Part shown: positions 1 to 8,782 of the stretch, one piece after another | Layout of the letters: each line of letters starts with the position of its first letter | Position numbering within the stretch: position 1 is the stretch's first letter | Assembly (NCBI GenBank): GCA_020637365.1 | Contig: JACJWE010000001.1 | Span: 62,001 to 126,000 of the forward strand | DNA length: 64,000 nucleotides | Source: Acidimicrobiia bacterium | Lineage (GTDB): Bacteria > Actinomycetota > Acidimicrobiia > IMCC26256 > JAGNEX01 | Reading direction: 5' to 3' | Position numbers and translations under genes: made by a program | Notes under the pieces: model-generated | Told to the model about the DNA's origin: nothing | Database searches by the model: none | The model's input: the letters and a program-made list of their open reading frames with translations, nothing else

Positions 1-330
1 TCGATGGACATCCCGCTCGAATCGATCAACTCGATCAATGTGCACCAGACCCTGGGGGAACGCCTTCTCAGCGCGGGTGACCTCGTCGTCGAATCAGCGG
101 CTCAGGACGGAAAACAGAAATTCAGCAACATTTCCGAACCCGAACAGGTTGCCCAAGAAATCAACCGTCAGCGTGAACTCAACCAGCGACGCGCCAATAC
201 CCCGATGCATCAGGGACAAGGGCACTCAATCCCGGCGCAGCTCGAGGCCCTGGTTCGTCTGCATGAAAAAGGGCGGATCTCCGACGAGGAATACAACGAA
301 AAGCGCCAAAAACTTCTTGACCAGATGTAG
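1..330 (+). CDS. SHOCT-domain protein, C-terminal part (cut by window edge)
   Basis: The reading frame is open at the left edge, so the N-terminus lies outside the window. The visible part ends in a SHOCT-type short helical domain (about the last 30 residues, containing LEALVRLHEKGRISDEEYNE and KRQKLL), preceded by a polar linker. SHOCT domains usually sit at the C-terminus of membrane or PH-like proteins and are thought to mediate oligomerisation. The residues before the linker (GDLVVESAAQDGKQKFSNI) resemble the end of a bacterial PH domain (DUF304 type), which is a weaker call. The specific function is unknown. Confidence 0.7.
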   Translation, partial: SMDIPLESINSINVHQTLGERLLSAGDLVVESAAQDGKQKFSNISEPEQVAQEINRQRELNQRRANTPMHQGQGHSIPAQLEALVRLHEKGRISDEEYNEKRQKLLDQM

Positions 331-360
331 CCGTGAGCTCTGTCCGACGAGTGCCTGGAG

Positions 361-1662
361 CTACGTGCGGGGCTTCATCGGGTCAAAGGGCCTTGCGCCG
401 TCAGCGGGGAGTACCGGCCAGATCTTGGCCATCCGTCCATGCGTGCCCTCATAGCCGGCAACGGCACCGAGCGTGATCGACTGGACCTGTGACATCCCAC
501 CCTCGATCAGCGCCAAGACTGCACCACCAAACCCTGCGCCGGTGATGCGCGCGGCGAGTGCCCCATTGGAGAGCAAACGGGCGACCAGATCGTCGAGCTC
601 TGGTGTCGACACGTCAAAGTCATCGCGGAGGGATTCATGGGATGCCTGCATCAACGCGGCGAGGCGCATGACATTGCCGGTCTCGAGTGCATCTGCTGCG
701 CTTGCGACCCGCGCATTCTCAGAGACGACGTGTCGCGCGAACGGGTCATCGGCGGCGGTTTCGGTTGTCGCATCGCGCAGCGACTCGACACCTAGACGCT
801 CTGCCGCACGTGCGCACTGTTCGGCTCGCAACGCGTATTCGGAGTGTTCCAAGTTGTGTGGAACGCCGGAGTCGATGAGCGCAAAGCTCAAGCCGCTCGG
901 GATGGCGATGGGGCGTGACTGCTCGCTACGGCAATCGAGTAACAGGGCGTAGCCGTCCATACCGTAGGTGATGGCGTACGGGTCAAGAATGCCGACGGGC
1001 AAGCCCCGGGCTCGACGTTCGGCGTCTCGCGCGATGTGAGCGATGTCGATCTTGGCGAGTTCGGCACCGAACGCGTCGGCCATGGCAAGTGTGATGGCGA
1101 CCGAAAAGGCTGCCGATGATGAAAGGCCTGATCCGATAGGGATTTCCGATGAGCAGATGAGGTCAACGCCGCCGACGTGACCCCGCGAGGAAAGCTCATC
1201 CATCACGCCTTGGGCGAGGCTCCACCACTCTCCGGTCGACGTTGCTCGGTCGTCGCGGGGGTCGCCGGACGCTGTGCGCAGGATTGCGGGGGGAGGTGCA
1301 GCGTTGTTGGACGTGTCCGGGATGGTGCCAGGGGTGTCAGGTCCGTCCGCATCGTGTGCATAGGCGTTGTCGTCTCGCCTCCCAACGGCGTCGATCGTGC
1401 GGATTCGGACCCGCTGGTCATGCCGAGCGCGATACGCCACGATGCAGTCGTGGTCGAGGGTTGTCGGCAGACAAAGCCCCTGGTTGTAGTCGGTGTGGTC
1501 CCCGATGATGTTGACCCGGCCTGGCGCTCGCATCCACTTGATGAACGTATGCGGATCGGCTTCGGTCAGGGCCGGTTGGTCCGGCCCGAACGCGTTCAGC
1601 CCCTCTTGCATCACAACGGTGCGGATCCGAACGGTCGCCGGTGAACTTGGGCCAGTACGCAT
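361..1662 (-). CDS. galK: Galactokinase
   Basis: This enzyme phosphorylates galactose to galactose-1-phosphate with ATP, the first step of the Leloir pathway, in the cytoplasm. The protein has 433 aa and the three GHMP-kinase motifs: GRVNIIGDHTDYNQG (residues 48-62), PIGSGLSSSAAF (175-186) and GAGFGG (375-380). The start at 1662 is preceded by AAGAGGTAGGT; a later ATG at 1611 has no good ribosome site. Residues about 93-143 are a low-complexity Asp/Pro/Thr-rich insertion between the substrate and ATP motifs, making the protein longer than the usual 380-400 aa. It lies downstream of galT on the same strand, 179 bases away, so the two are probably co-transcribed. Confidence 0.95.
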   Translation of the reverse strand: MRTGPSSPATVRIRTVVMQEGLNAFGPDQPALTEADPHTFIKWMRAPGRVNIIGDHTDYNQGLCLPTTLDHDCIVAYRARHDQRVRIRTIDAVGRRDDNAYAHDADGPDTPGTIPDTSNNAAPPPAILRTASGDPRDDRATSTGEWWSLAQGVMDELSSRGHVGGVDLICSSEIPIGSGLSSSAAFSVAITLAMADAFGAELAKIDIAHIARDAERRARGLPVGILDPYAITYGMDGYALLLDCRSEQSRPIAIPSGLSFALIDSGVPHNLEHSEYALRAEQCARAAERLGVESLRDATTETAADDPFARHVVSENARVASAADALETGNVMRLAALMQASHESLRDDFDVSTPELDDLVARLLSNGALAARITGAGFGGAVLALIEGGMSQVQSITLGAVAGYEGTHGRMAKIWPVLPADGARPFDPMKPRT

Positions 1663-1841
1663 ACCTACCTCTTCTCATGTGGTTGTCGTCTGTATCTGGC
1701 CTCGGACACGTTGCATACGGGGTCGCGGTCAGTCGTTTTCGCGGAGCCTGCCCGCGGGGCTCCCGACAGTAGCAGGATGCCCAAAAAGTCGAGATGGCTG
1801 GTGTGAGAGGCGCGGTGTGGTCAGAAAGGAACGAGCGTCGA

Positions 1842-2912
1842 TCAGGAACCCTGTTTCGCCCCGTCCTGTTCGGTCGTGCCCTGTTCGGTCCTGCCCTGTT
1901 CGGTCCTGCCCTGTTCGGTCCTGCCCTGTTCGGTCCTGCCCTGTTCGGTCCTGCGCAGTGCCGCCGCGGCATCGTCGGGGCGCACCGGGTTGATCAGGAT
2001 CCCCGATCCGAGTTCACCTCCCGCGACGTAGCGTTGGACGCCGCGCGATCTCCAGATAGGGACGAAATGGACATGGGTGTGGAGACCCTGATGCAGCCAC
2101 ATCATGTACGGCATCGGAGTGTCGAAGAGCGATTGGTATACGCCTGCAAGCCCCGAGAGCGCCCACGCCAGATCGGAGCGTTCTGCGTGGTCCATCAAGT
2201 CCAAAAAGGCAACGTGGCGACGGAGCGACAGCCTGACTTCGTAGGGATAGCCAGCACCCTCGGGGACGAATGCCGACCATGAGTCGTTGGCTATGACGCC
2301 GCGTGGACCGCCGTCCTCCGCGACGAGCTCGTCGCACACTGCACAAGCGTTCAGCGATCGGTGCCGTTCCGCAGCGAGGACGGGTGGTTCCTCAGCGAAG
2401 GCAAAGATCTGGCCGTGGGGATGTGCGATCGTGGCTCCGACATCCCGTCCCGAGTTTTCGAAGATCAGGACATGGCGAGTATCGGGTCGTGAGCGCAACG
2501 CCGCTGTTCGGTCGGCCCACAGCTCGATCACTGCCTCGATCTGTCGATGACGGAGCGTGGCCATCGTCTGAGAATGTTCTGGGCTGTACAGGACCACCTC
2601 GCAGGTGCCGATCGCTACGTCACGCGATGACGACGCTGAGATTTGGTCATCGGAGAGTGGGGTGGTGTCGTGGCGATCGAAACGGTCGGCAGCTCGTTGC
2701 GCTTCAGATGCGGTTTGTGTTGCAGCACCGTTCATCAGCGTGGGCCAACGGTTCTGAAACGCCAGCACGTCATAGGTGTTCGGCGCTTCGAGCCCGCCGA
2801 CACAGAACGGACACTCGCCGTTCGGGCGGTTAGGCCTCCCTTGGCGGTCGCCAGCGATGATCGAGAGCGCGCCCGAAAGCCGGTCCGTTTTGTACACCGC
2901 TGGTCGTGCCAT
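1842..2912 (-). CDS. galT: Galactose-1-phosphate uridylyltransferase with repeat-derived tail
   Basis: GalT exchanges UMP between UDP-glucose and galactose-1-phosphate (Leloir pathway). The protein has 356 aa. The catalytic HPHGQ motif is at residues 164-168 and a CPFC metal-binding pair is at residues 34-37. A late histidine cluster (HQGLHTHVHFVPIW) matches the C-terminal fold of the family. After about residue 315 the sequence becomes a run of RTEQG pentapeptides, encoded by the 15-base tandem repeat listed separately. This tail is not part of the family fold. The galT start is only 64 bases from the divergent PAC2 gene, so both promoters lie in that short gap. galK follows. Confidence 0.95.
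   Translation of the reverse strand: MARPAVYKTDRLSGALSIIAGDRQGRPNRPNGECPFCVGGLEAPNTYDVLAFQNRWPTLMNGAATQTASEAQRAADRFDRHDTTPLSDDQISASSSRDVAIGTCEVVLYSPEHSQTMATLRHRQIEAVIELWADRTAALRSRPDTRHVLIFENSGRDVGATIAHPHGQIFAFAEEPPVLAAERHRSLNACAVCDELVAEDGGPRGVIANDSWSAFVPEGAGYPYEVRLSLRRHVAFLDLMDHAERSDLAWALSGLAGVYQSLFDTPMPYMMWLHQGLHTHVHFVPIWRSRGVQRYVAGGELGSGILINPVRPDDAAAALRRTEQGRTEQGRTEQGRTEQGRTEQGTTEQDGAKQGS
1866..1955. repeat. 15-base tandem repeat (six units) inside the galT 3' end
   Basis: The unit CTGTTCGGTCCTGCC is repeated six times head to tail. The first unit has one substitution (gtgcc for ctgcc) and the last ends in G. Since 15 is divisible by three, copy-number change keeps the galT frame and adds or removes the pentapeptide RTEQG. 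Confidence 0.97.
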
Positions 2913-2976
2913 GGGTTCCCTCCGGTCTCAGGCATCGACGACGACTCAGGGCCGCCGTACCGGTAGTGTTGTCCGG

Positions 2977-3804
2977 GTGTTCAACGTGTTGCAGTCTGTC
3001 AACCTCAACGACCCCCTGCTGATCGTCGCCCTCTCGGGCTGGGTCGATGCGGCCCTTGCCGGCCGAGACACCGCTCGTGTGCTGCATCGGCGCTTGGAGG
3101 ACCGCGCCCTTGTCGCTGAGTGTTCCCTTTCAGAACTCGTCGACCTATCGAGTACCCGCCCGACGGTCGAACTCGAAGATGGCGTCATCCGACGCACTCG
3201 CTGGCCACGGATTCGCGTGACCGCCGGGTCTCTGGGCCGAGACGTCGTCGTCATGCGCGGTCCGGAACCCGGACTGAAATGGCCGACCTTTTGTCAGTCC
3301 GTGGTCGATCTTGCTCAACACCTCGAGGTAACCGAGGCTGTGACCGTCGCCGGAATGCCCGCAGCGGTGACCCACCGACGTCCGGTTCGCGTGTTGGCCA
3401 CGGCGACGTCGTCCGAATTGGCCGAACGAGTCGGGCCAACCCGCCCGGATTACGACGGTCCGACCGGGGTACAGACGATGATCCAAGCGGCCTTTGGCGA
3501 CGCTGGTATCCCCGCGGCCGGTCTGTGGGCACAGGTCCCGCACTATTTGGCATCGACCCGCTCGCCCAGCGCTGTGCGGGCCCTGCTCGGCAAGCTTTCA
3601 CACACCTACGAGCTCGAGATCGATCTGGCACCCTTCGATGAGCGTGCCGCGAGTTATCAGAACCAAGTCGAAGCGGCCGTGGCGCTCCGATCCGATCTCA
3701 GGGACGCCGTAGAGCAGCTTGAACAGGTGCCCGATGTCGACAATCTGCCCTCCGCAGACGAACTCGCCAGCGAAATCGAAGAGTTCCTTCGCGGCGACGG
3801 TTAG
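2977..3804 (+). CDS. PAC2 family protein
   Basis: The 275-aa protein belongs to the PAC2 family (proteasome-assembly-chaperone 2 fold), common in actinobacteria; its bacterial role is not established. Family features visible include the N-terminal LIVALSGWVDA, a GPEPGLKWP segment, VAGMPAAVTHRRPV, and GLWAQVPHYLA, followed by a charged C-terminal region. I chose the GTG at 2977 because the protein then begins with VFNVLQSVNLNDPLLIVALSGW, as in relatives; the open frame extends further upstream but into the galT 5' region. Its 3' end overlaps the convergent thiolase-like gene by a few bases. Confidence 0.85.
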   Translation: MFNVLQSVNLNDPLLIVALSGWVDAALAGRDTARVLHRRLEDRALVAECSLSELVDLSSTRPTVELEDGVIRRTRWPRIRVTAGSLGRDVVVMRGPEPGLKWPTFCQSVVDLAQHLEVTEAVTVAGMPAAVTHRRPVRVLATATSSELAERVGPTRPDYDGPTGVQTMIQAAFGDAGIPAAGLWAQVPHYLASTRSPSAVRALLGKLSHTYELEIDLAPFDERAASYQNQVEAAVALRSDLRDAVEQLEQVPDVDNLPSADELASEIEEFLRGDG

Positions 3805-5279
3805 CCGAGCGACTCCCATTTGCCAGGCGAGCTGATTTTCGCGTTCACCCCTATCTGTGGGTCGGCCGACACCTTGTCGATGACCTCTGAGGCTCGACTC
3901 ATCACCACGCTGCGTTTGCCGTCCTGTTCGACGATGGCGACCGCGGCCATGGGGTCATCACCCGCGTAGATCACGGTGGATGACATGACGGTCGCGTCTC
4001 CGACCAGATCGGGGTCGATCGGTCGCACCGGGGTCGCGGCCCGGGCTTGTTCGGTGACGTCGATCACGGCGGGGGAGTCGACGGGTTGGTGGCGCGACCA
4101 CCAGCCCAAACCCTGTTTGGTCATCATGCCCGAGATGGCGGTGGTAACGACCTCGTCAACAGCACCGATGCGCATCGCTGCGATACCCGCGCCCAAGGAC
4201 TGCAGCCCGTAGTTGTTGAGCGGTCCGCCACCAAAGCTCATGCCGCCGGTCAAGGTTGGAGCGGGATCCAAGGGGACTCCGTAGGCCTCGGCCTGGAGCT
4301 GCACCGCTATGGGAAAACAGCTGTATAAGTCGATCGCATCCGCGGAAATGGCCGAACCCGTGGCGTTGGTTGTCGCCTCGGCGATCGAGTCGAGTGCGGG
4401 CACTCTGCTCAGGTCAGCTCGGGTCGAAAGGTGCACCATCAGATTCGATTCGACGATCGCACGCGGGTACACGAAGCGGTTCGCTGGCACTCCCGCATCC
4501 AGAGCGGTCGAGGAACGACAGAGAATGAATGCCGCAGCCTGATCAACATTCCACTGCGAGACCAGGCGTTTGGTGTAGGGCGTCGCAACCATACGATTGC
4601 CGTCGATGAGTTCGGTGATCTGGTGGGACGACCAACCGGTGTGGTCCCATGCTTGGGGCAGCACCTTCGCCGCTTGCGCGAACCGGCTCCAGATATCGCC
4701 GAGGTGTTGACGGTGCTCCGCCGGAGACCAACCTTGACGGTGAGCAAAAGCACGCTCCATCAGGGCGTACTGGTGCGCTGGGATCGCTAAACCGCGTTCG
4801 ATCTCCATCGGGGAGAGGACGTCGATCGCTGGTCGCCACGTTTCGTCTGGCTCATCACCGGGTTCGTCGGACTCGATGTGAAACGGCGCCCCCGCTCGTC
4901 TCGCCAAGCCGAATGCATATTTGGCTTCACCTGCGGCGATCAAAACCGCCTGCTGGTCACCAGCCTGGATCTGTTCAATCGCTCGGGCGAACGGTGAGGT
5001 CTGCAGCACGCCGAGTTCGGCGGCGACGGTCCGGGGGGTGATGCCGAGGTTGCGTGCAACGATGCGCCCAGCGTCGGCGTAGGTCCAGATCCCTTTCGGA
5101 ACGATGATTTCGCCGATCGAGTCCAATACGTCGCGGGGTTTGCTCGCCCCCGCATCGGCGAGCGCTCCGAGCGCTGCCTGGGTCATCAATCCTGCGGCGT
5201 CATAACCGTCGCCACCGCGGGTGATCCGCTGGGTGCGCGTTGCCGCCCCGATGAGGACGACGGGATCGGGTGCGGACAT
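3801..5279 (-). CDS. Thiolase-like (acetyl-CoA acetyltransferase family) protein lacking the usual catalytic cysteine
   Basis: The 492-aa protein has a thiolase fold: an N-terminal IGAATRTQRI strand, a tandem duplicated core with VLIAAGEAKYA, a DLYSCFPIAVQ segment and the glycine-rich GGMSFGGGPLNNYG loop. In active thiolases the N-terminal half has a nucleophilic Cys and the loop has a GHP histidine. Here the corresponding stretch (ELGVLQTSPFARAIEQI) has no Cys and the loop reads NNY. This matches a known group of mycobacterial-type thiolase-like proteins linked to lipid or steroid metabolism, so the biochemical role is unclear. A ribosome site AGGAGA precedes the ATG. metF lies 38 bases upstream on the same strand. 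Confidence 0.85.
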   Translation of the reverse strand: MSAPDPVVLIGAATRTQRITRGGDGYDAAGLMTQAALGALADAGASKPRDVLDSIGEIIVPKGIWTYADAGRIVARNLGITPRTVAAELGVLQTSPFARAIEQIQAGDQQAVLIAAGEAKYAFGLARRAGAPFHIESDEPGDEPDETWRPAIDVLSPMEIERGLAIPAHQYALMERAFAHRQGWSPAEHRQHLGDIWSRFAQAAKVLPQAWDHTGWSSHQITELIDGNRMVATPYTKRLVSQWNVDQAAAFILCRSSTALDAGVPANRFVYPRAIVESNLMVHLSTRADLSRVPALDSIAEATTNATGSAISADAIDLYSCFPIAVQLQAEAYGVPLDPAPTLTGGMSFGGGPLNNYGLQSLGAGIAAMRIGAVDEVVTTAISGMMTKQGLGWWSRHQPVDSPAVIDVTEQARAATPVRPIDPDLVGDATVMSSTVIYAGDDPMAAVAIVEQDGKRSVVMSRASEVIDKVSADPQIGVNAKISSPGKWESLG

Positions 5280-5317
5280 ATGCAGTCTCCTGGTGAGCGT
5301 TGCGGTCGAGCAGCGAG

Positions 5318-6196
5318 CTAGCTAGCGCGCGTTGCAGCGACGTAGCCGTCAGATGCGAGTCGTTGGTATATCTCACGAGTCGCGGGTGATTTGTTCAGTG
5401 TGTAGAAGTGCAGGCCGGGTGCGCCGCCATCGAGCAGGGTTCGGCAAAGCTCGGTTGCGACGTCGATGCCGATGCGGCGCACCTCGTCAGGGTCGCCTGC
5501 GGCGTGGAGACGTTCGGCCAAGTCGGTCGGGAATGCGGCACCCGAGAGTTGAGCGAAGCGTGTGACCTGAGACACGTTGGTGACGGGCATGATGCCCGGT
5601 ACAACAGGTTTGGTAACGCCCAGGTCAGCGAGTTCGTCGATCATGCCGAAATAGTCCTCGGCGTCAAAGAAAAACTGAGTGATAGCGAAGTCTGCCAACG
5701 CGAGCTTCGCGGCGAGGTGTTTTCGGTCCGAGATTCGGTCGGGGGAGCGCGGATGTCCTTCGGGGTGGGCAGCAACACCGATCGAAAAGTTTCCCACGCT
5801 CCGAACGAGCTCGACGAGGTCGATCGCGTGTTCGAGTTCGCTCCGGAATTCGCTGCCATCGGCTGGCGGATCACCACCCAGCGCAAGGATGTTTTCGACC
5901 CCGGCAGCATCGTACCGTTCGAGGATGTCGGCCAGTTCGGCTCGGCTGTGTGCAACGCAGGTGAGGTGAGCCATCGGCGTCATAGTCGTGTCGTTGAGTA
6001 TCGACACGACCAGATCGTGGGTCCGATCTCTTGTCGAGCCACCTGCACCATAGGTGACCGAAACGAAGCTGGGGTCAAGGGTTTGGAGGTCGCGGAGCGT
6101 GTTGTAGAGCTCGACTTGAGCATCGTCGTCGCGCGGCGGAAAGAACTCGAACGAGAACGTTGGGCCCGCTGTGAGTACGTCTGCGATTCGCGCCAC
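5318..6196 (-). CDS. metF: Methylenetetrahydrofolate reductase
   Basis: MetF reduces 5,10-methylene-THF to 5-methyl-THF with FAD, supplying methyl groups for methionine synthesis. The 292-aa length is typical. The N-terminus carries the family signature FSFEFFPPRDD (residues 14-24), followed by SVTYGAGGSTRDRT, a substrate and flavin loop, and HLTCVAHSR, LALGGDPP and FFDAEDYF segments expected for this TIM barrel. The start is GTG at 6196, preceded by TTGGAGC at good spacing. It is upstream of and probably co-transcribed with the thiolase-like gene, and divergent from the acyl-CoA synthetase gene. Confidence 0.95.
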   Translation of the reverse strand: MARIADVLTAGPTFSFEFFPPRDDDAQVELYNTLRDLQTLDPSFVSVTYGAGGSTRDRTHDLVVSILNDTTMTPMAHLTCVAHSRAELADILERYDAAGVENILALGGDPPADGSEFRSELEHAIDLVELVRSVGNFSIGVAAHPEGHPRSPDRISDRKHLAAKLALADFAITQFFFDAEDYFGMIDELADLGVTKPVVPGIMPVTNVSQVTRFAQLSGAAFPTDLAERLHAAGDPDEVRRIGIDVATELCRTLLDGGAPGLHFYTLNKSPATREIYQRLASDGYVAATRAS

Positions 6197-6401
6197 GCAA
6201 ATGCTCCAAGTCGGTGAGCGACGCGCCCAGAAGCGAACCGCGATTGTCGAAAACTGGGGGTGAGGCTACCGACTTGGGACGGCGTCGTGCCCCTCGACCG
6301 CTTCACAGCATGCCCCGTAGGCCGTCGCCCCTGCGGTGACGCGCCACTAGGCTCACCTGAGGACACCGTTACTCATCTGTTCGCTACGAGGGGGAGTGGT
6401 C

Positions 6402-8159
6402 ATGCCAATAGGTGCACCTGATAGCGAGGCTTTGGCGGTACTGACCGGGCCGGGTGGCCCGATGGAGATCGTCAGGCAGCAGGTGCTGGGCGCCGACGTT
6501 CAGGTGTATGCCAATCGGCTCCGTTCGATGAGGGACATGTTGGCGCTGGCGGTCGGACACGGGGACAAAACCTTTATCGTGTACGGCGACCGCCGTCTCA
6601 CCTACGCGCAACACGAACACAGGGTGCATCAAATAGCGCAGTTCCTCACCGAACGAGGCCTCACCCTGGGGGACAGGGTGGCGATTTTGGCGGCGAACCA
6701 CCCCGATTGGGTCGCCTCGTTTTGGGCCTGCGCCATGCTCGGTCTTGTGGCGGTGCCGCTCAACGCCTGGTGGAAGCGCGATGAGTTGGCATTCGCTCTC
6801 GCCGATGCATCGGTCTCAGCGGTGATCTGTGACCAGCGACGTTGGGAGGTCATCGCTCCATTGGCTGCCGATGCTGAGCGGTGGCGAACCGCCCTCGTCA
6901 TCGACCCAGACGAACAAACTGCAGCAGGTTTCGCTCAAGTCGACGGCCTTGACTGGGTCGGTTCGCTCGATGACGCGCTGGCGGGAATCGATGCGCCGGC
7001 CGTGCCCGAGGTAGACACCGACGAAGACGACATCATCGGTATCTTCTATACCTCCGGCACGACCGGTCGTCCCAAGGGCGCAACCATCACGCACCGTCAA
7101 GTCCTCGCGAACCTCCAGAACCTGATGGTGGTGTCGTTGGCGAGCCGCGACCAGCGTGATGTACCCCCCGAATTGAGCGCCAAACTGCAGCCAGCGAGCT
7201 TGTTGGTCGTGCCGCTGTTTCATACCACCGGCTGCCATGCGACGATGATCACGACGCTGGCTTCCGGCGGCAAGCTCATCTTGTTAGAGCCCGGCAAGTT
7301 CGATCCCGGCCGGGCGTTGGCGATTATCGAGCGTGAACAGGTCACCTCGATCGGAGGTGTCCCCACCGTGATGTCTCGGCTGGTCGACGCCCCGGCCTTC
7401 GATGACTACGACACATCGACGGTGTCTCGGGTTTTTTATGGAGGCGCCCCGGCGAGCCCGGCACTCGTCGAGCGGATCAAGGCTGCGTTTCCGCAGGTGA
7501 CCAGTCAACTCGCAACAGCGTACGGCCTCACCGAAACGGCGTCGGTCGCAACGCTCAACAGCGGCGATGACTACCTCTCGCACCCGGCGTCGGTCGGTAG
7601 ACCAGTGCCCACGGTCGAGGTCAAAGTCGTCGACGATGGCGGTGACGAAGTCGCTGCTGGCGATCGCGGCGAAGTGTGCATCACCGGCCCGACCGTCATG
7701 CTGCGCGGCTACTGGAACCGTCCCGAGGTCAATGCGGAGGTCATCGTCGGCGGCTGGTTCCACACAGGCGATATCGGCGTAATCGACGATGATGGCTTTT
7801 TGTATCTCGTCGACCGTGCCAAAGACATGATCATTCGCGCTGGCGAAAACGTGTACTGCGTCGAGATCGAGAATCTGCTCGCGGAGCATCCCGACGTGAT
7901 CGAGGCGGCCATCGTCGGGGTTCCCGACGATGATCTCGGCGAAGAGATCAAAGCCGTGGTCCAGGTGGCTGCTGACTCCTCGGTCGACGCTGACGCGCTC
8001 AGCCAATGGTGCTCAGCGTCGCTCGCCGCGTACAAGGTTCCCAGGATGTTCGAGTTCAGGACCGAGCCGTTGCCGAGAAACCCATCGGGCAAGATCCTCA
8101 AGAACGAACTGCGTGGCATCGGGTCGGCCTTTGACGCCGCTGCGGACTCCGTGCTCTAG
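6402..8159 (+). CDS. AMP-dependent acyl-CoA synthetase (FadD-like)
   Basis: The enzyme activates a carboxylic acid, probably a fatty acid, to its CoA thioester through an acyl-AMP intermediate. The 585-aa protein carries the AMP-binding motif FYTSGTTGRPKG (about residue 214), the YGLTETAS motif, the hinge region GWFHTGDIG...DRAKDMIIRAGENVY and a C-terminal catalytic lysine in NPSGKILKNEL. The ATG at 6402 is preceded by GAGGGGGAG; an in-frame GTG six bases earlier lies within that site. The substrate cannot be read from sequence. The nearby divergent thiolase-like gene is compatible with lipid metabolism, an inference. The stop codon lies in the first unit of a 7-base tandem repeat. Confidence 0.92.
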   Translation: MPIGAPDSEALAVLTGPGGPMEIVRQQVLGADVQVYANRLRSMRDMLALAVGHGDKTFIVYGDRRLTYAQHEHRVHQIAQFLTERGLTLGDRVAILAANHPDWVASFWACAMLGLVAVPLNAWWKRDELAFALADASVSAVICDQRRWEVIAPLAADAERWRTALVIDPDEQTAAGFAQVDGLDWVGSLDDALAGIDAPAVPEVDTDEDDIIGIFYTSGTTGRPKGATITHRQVLANLQNLMVVSLASRDQRDVPPELSAKLQPASLLVVPLFHTTGCHATMITTLASGGKLILLEPGKFDPGRALAIIEREQVTSIGGVPTVMSRLVDAPAFDDYDTSTVSRVFYGGAPASPALVERIKAAFPQVTSQLATAYGLTETASVATLNSGDDYLSHPASVGRPVPTVEVKVVDDGGDEVAAGDRGEVCITGPTVMLRGYWNRPEVNAEVIVGGWFHTGDIGVIDDDGFLYLVDRAKDMIIRAGENVYCVEIENLLAEHPDVIEAAIVGVPDDDLGEEIKAVVQVAADSSVDADALSQWCSASLAAYKVPRMFEFRTEPLPRNPSGKILKNELRGIGSAFDAAADSVL

Positions 8160-8212
8160 GTGCTAGGTGCTAGGTGCCAGGTGCCAGGTGCCAGGTGCCA
8201 GGTGCCAGGCGC
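8157..8212. repeat. 7-base tandem repeat (eight units) starting at a stop codon
   Basis: Units are TAGGTGC (three copies) followed by CAGGTGC (four copies) and CAGGCGC. The TAG stop of the acyl-CoA synthetase is the first three bases of unit one. Units 2 and 3 also begin with TAG. Confidence 0.95.
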
Positions 8213-8353
8213 CAAACGCATGGCGCACGTCACTCCTTTGTCGAGCACTCAGGTTGGGGCGCTACCGTTTCATCCGCGTCGAGGGTTGGCGGTTGACACG
8301 ACCAAGACGACCGAAACGGCATGCCTCTGACGCGGCTCGGACGGGAGAAGCAG

Positions 8354-8731
8354 ATGACCCAGACGCTGATCGACGTTCACTCCGTATGGGGGTGGGTCGC
8401 GATTGTCCTCAACGGAATCGCTGGGGTTTCGGCGTTGGTGGCCTGGAAGAAGCCCGAACTGCGGGGACGGTGGGTCTGGGTTCTCGTTATCATCGCCCAA
8501 GTTGCCCTGCTCATCCAGGTTGTTTTGGGCGTCGCGGCGGTCAGCGATGACGGTGTCACCGTCCCTCGGTTCCACATGTTCTACGGTTTTGTTGCGTTCA
8601 TCACCGTCGGGCTCGCCTACGGCTATCGCTCACTCATGAGTGAACGGGATCAGCTGGAGCTGTTCTATGGCGTCCTGTGCCTGTTCCTCATGGGCGTCGG
8701 GATCCGCGCTTGGCTCCAGGTGGCGGCATAA
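8354..8731 (+). CDS. Small four-helix integral membrane protein
   Basis: The 125-aa protein is not one I can name. It is strongly hydrophobic with about four predicted membrane segments (around VAIVLNGIAGVSALVAW, WVLVIIAQVALLIQVVLGV, MFYGFVAFITVGLAYG and LFYGVLCLFLMGVGI), short polar loops and two conserved-looking histidines (DVHSVWGW, RFHMFYGF). I chose the ATG at 8354 because it follows GGGAGAAGC; an in-frame start upstream lacks such a site. ddl follows after 51 bases on the same strand and may be co-transcribed. Confidence 0.75.
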   Translation: MTQTLIDVHSVWGWVAIVLNGIAGVSALVAWKKPELRGRWVWVLVIIAQVALLIQVVLGVAAVSDDGVTVPRFHMFYGFVAFITVGLAYGYRSLMSERDQLELFYGVLCLFLMGVGIRAWLQVAA

Positions 8732-8782
8732 GACGGCGGCGCCCTCCCCATCGATGCGATGCCAGCGAAAGGATCGTCCGAG

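Noticed and set aside
1866..1955. Possible CRISPR array
   Set aside because: The units are 15 bases with no spacers, and they are translated within galT.
5408..6217. Long plus-strand ORF (269 aa) over metF
   Set aside because: It is antisense to a clear metF with all motifs; residue content is typical of a shadow frame.
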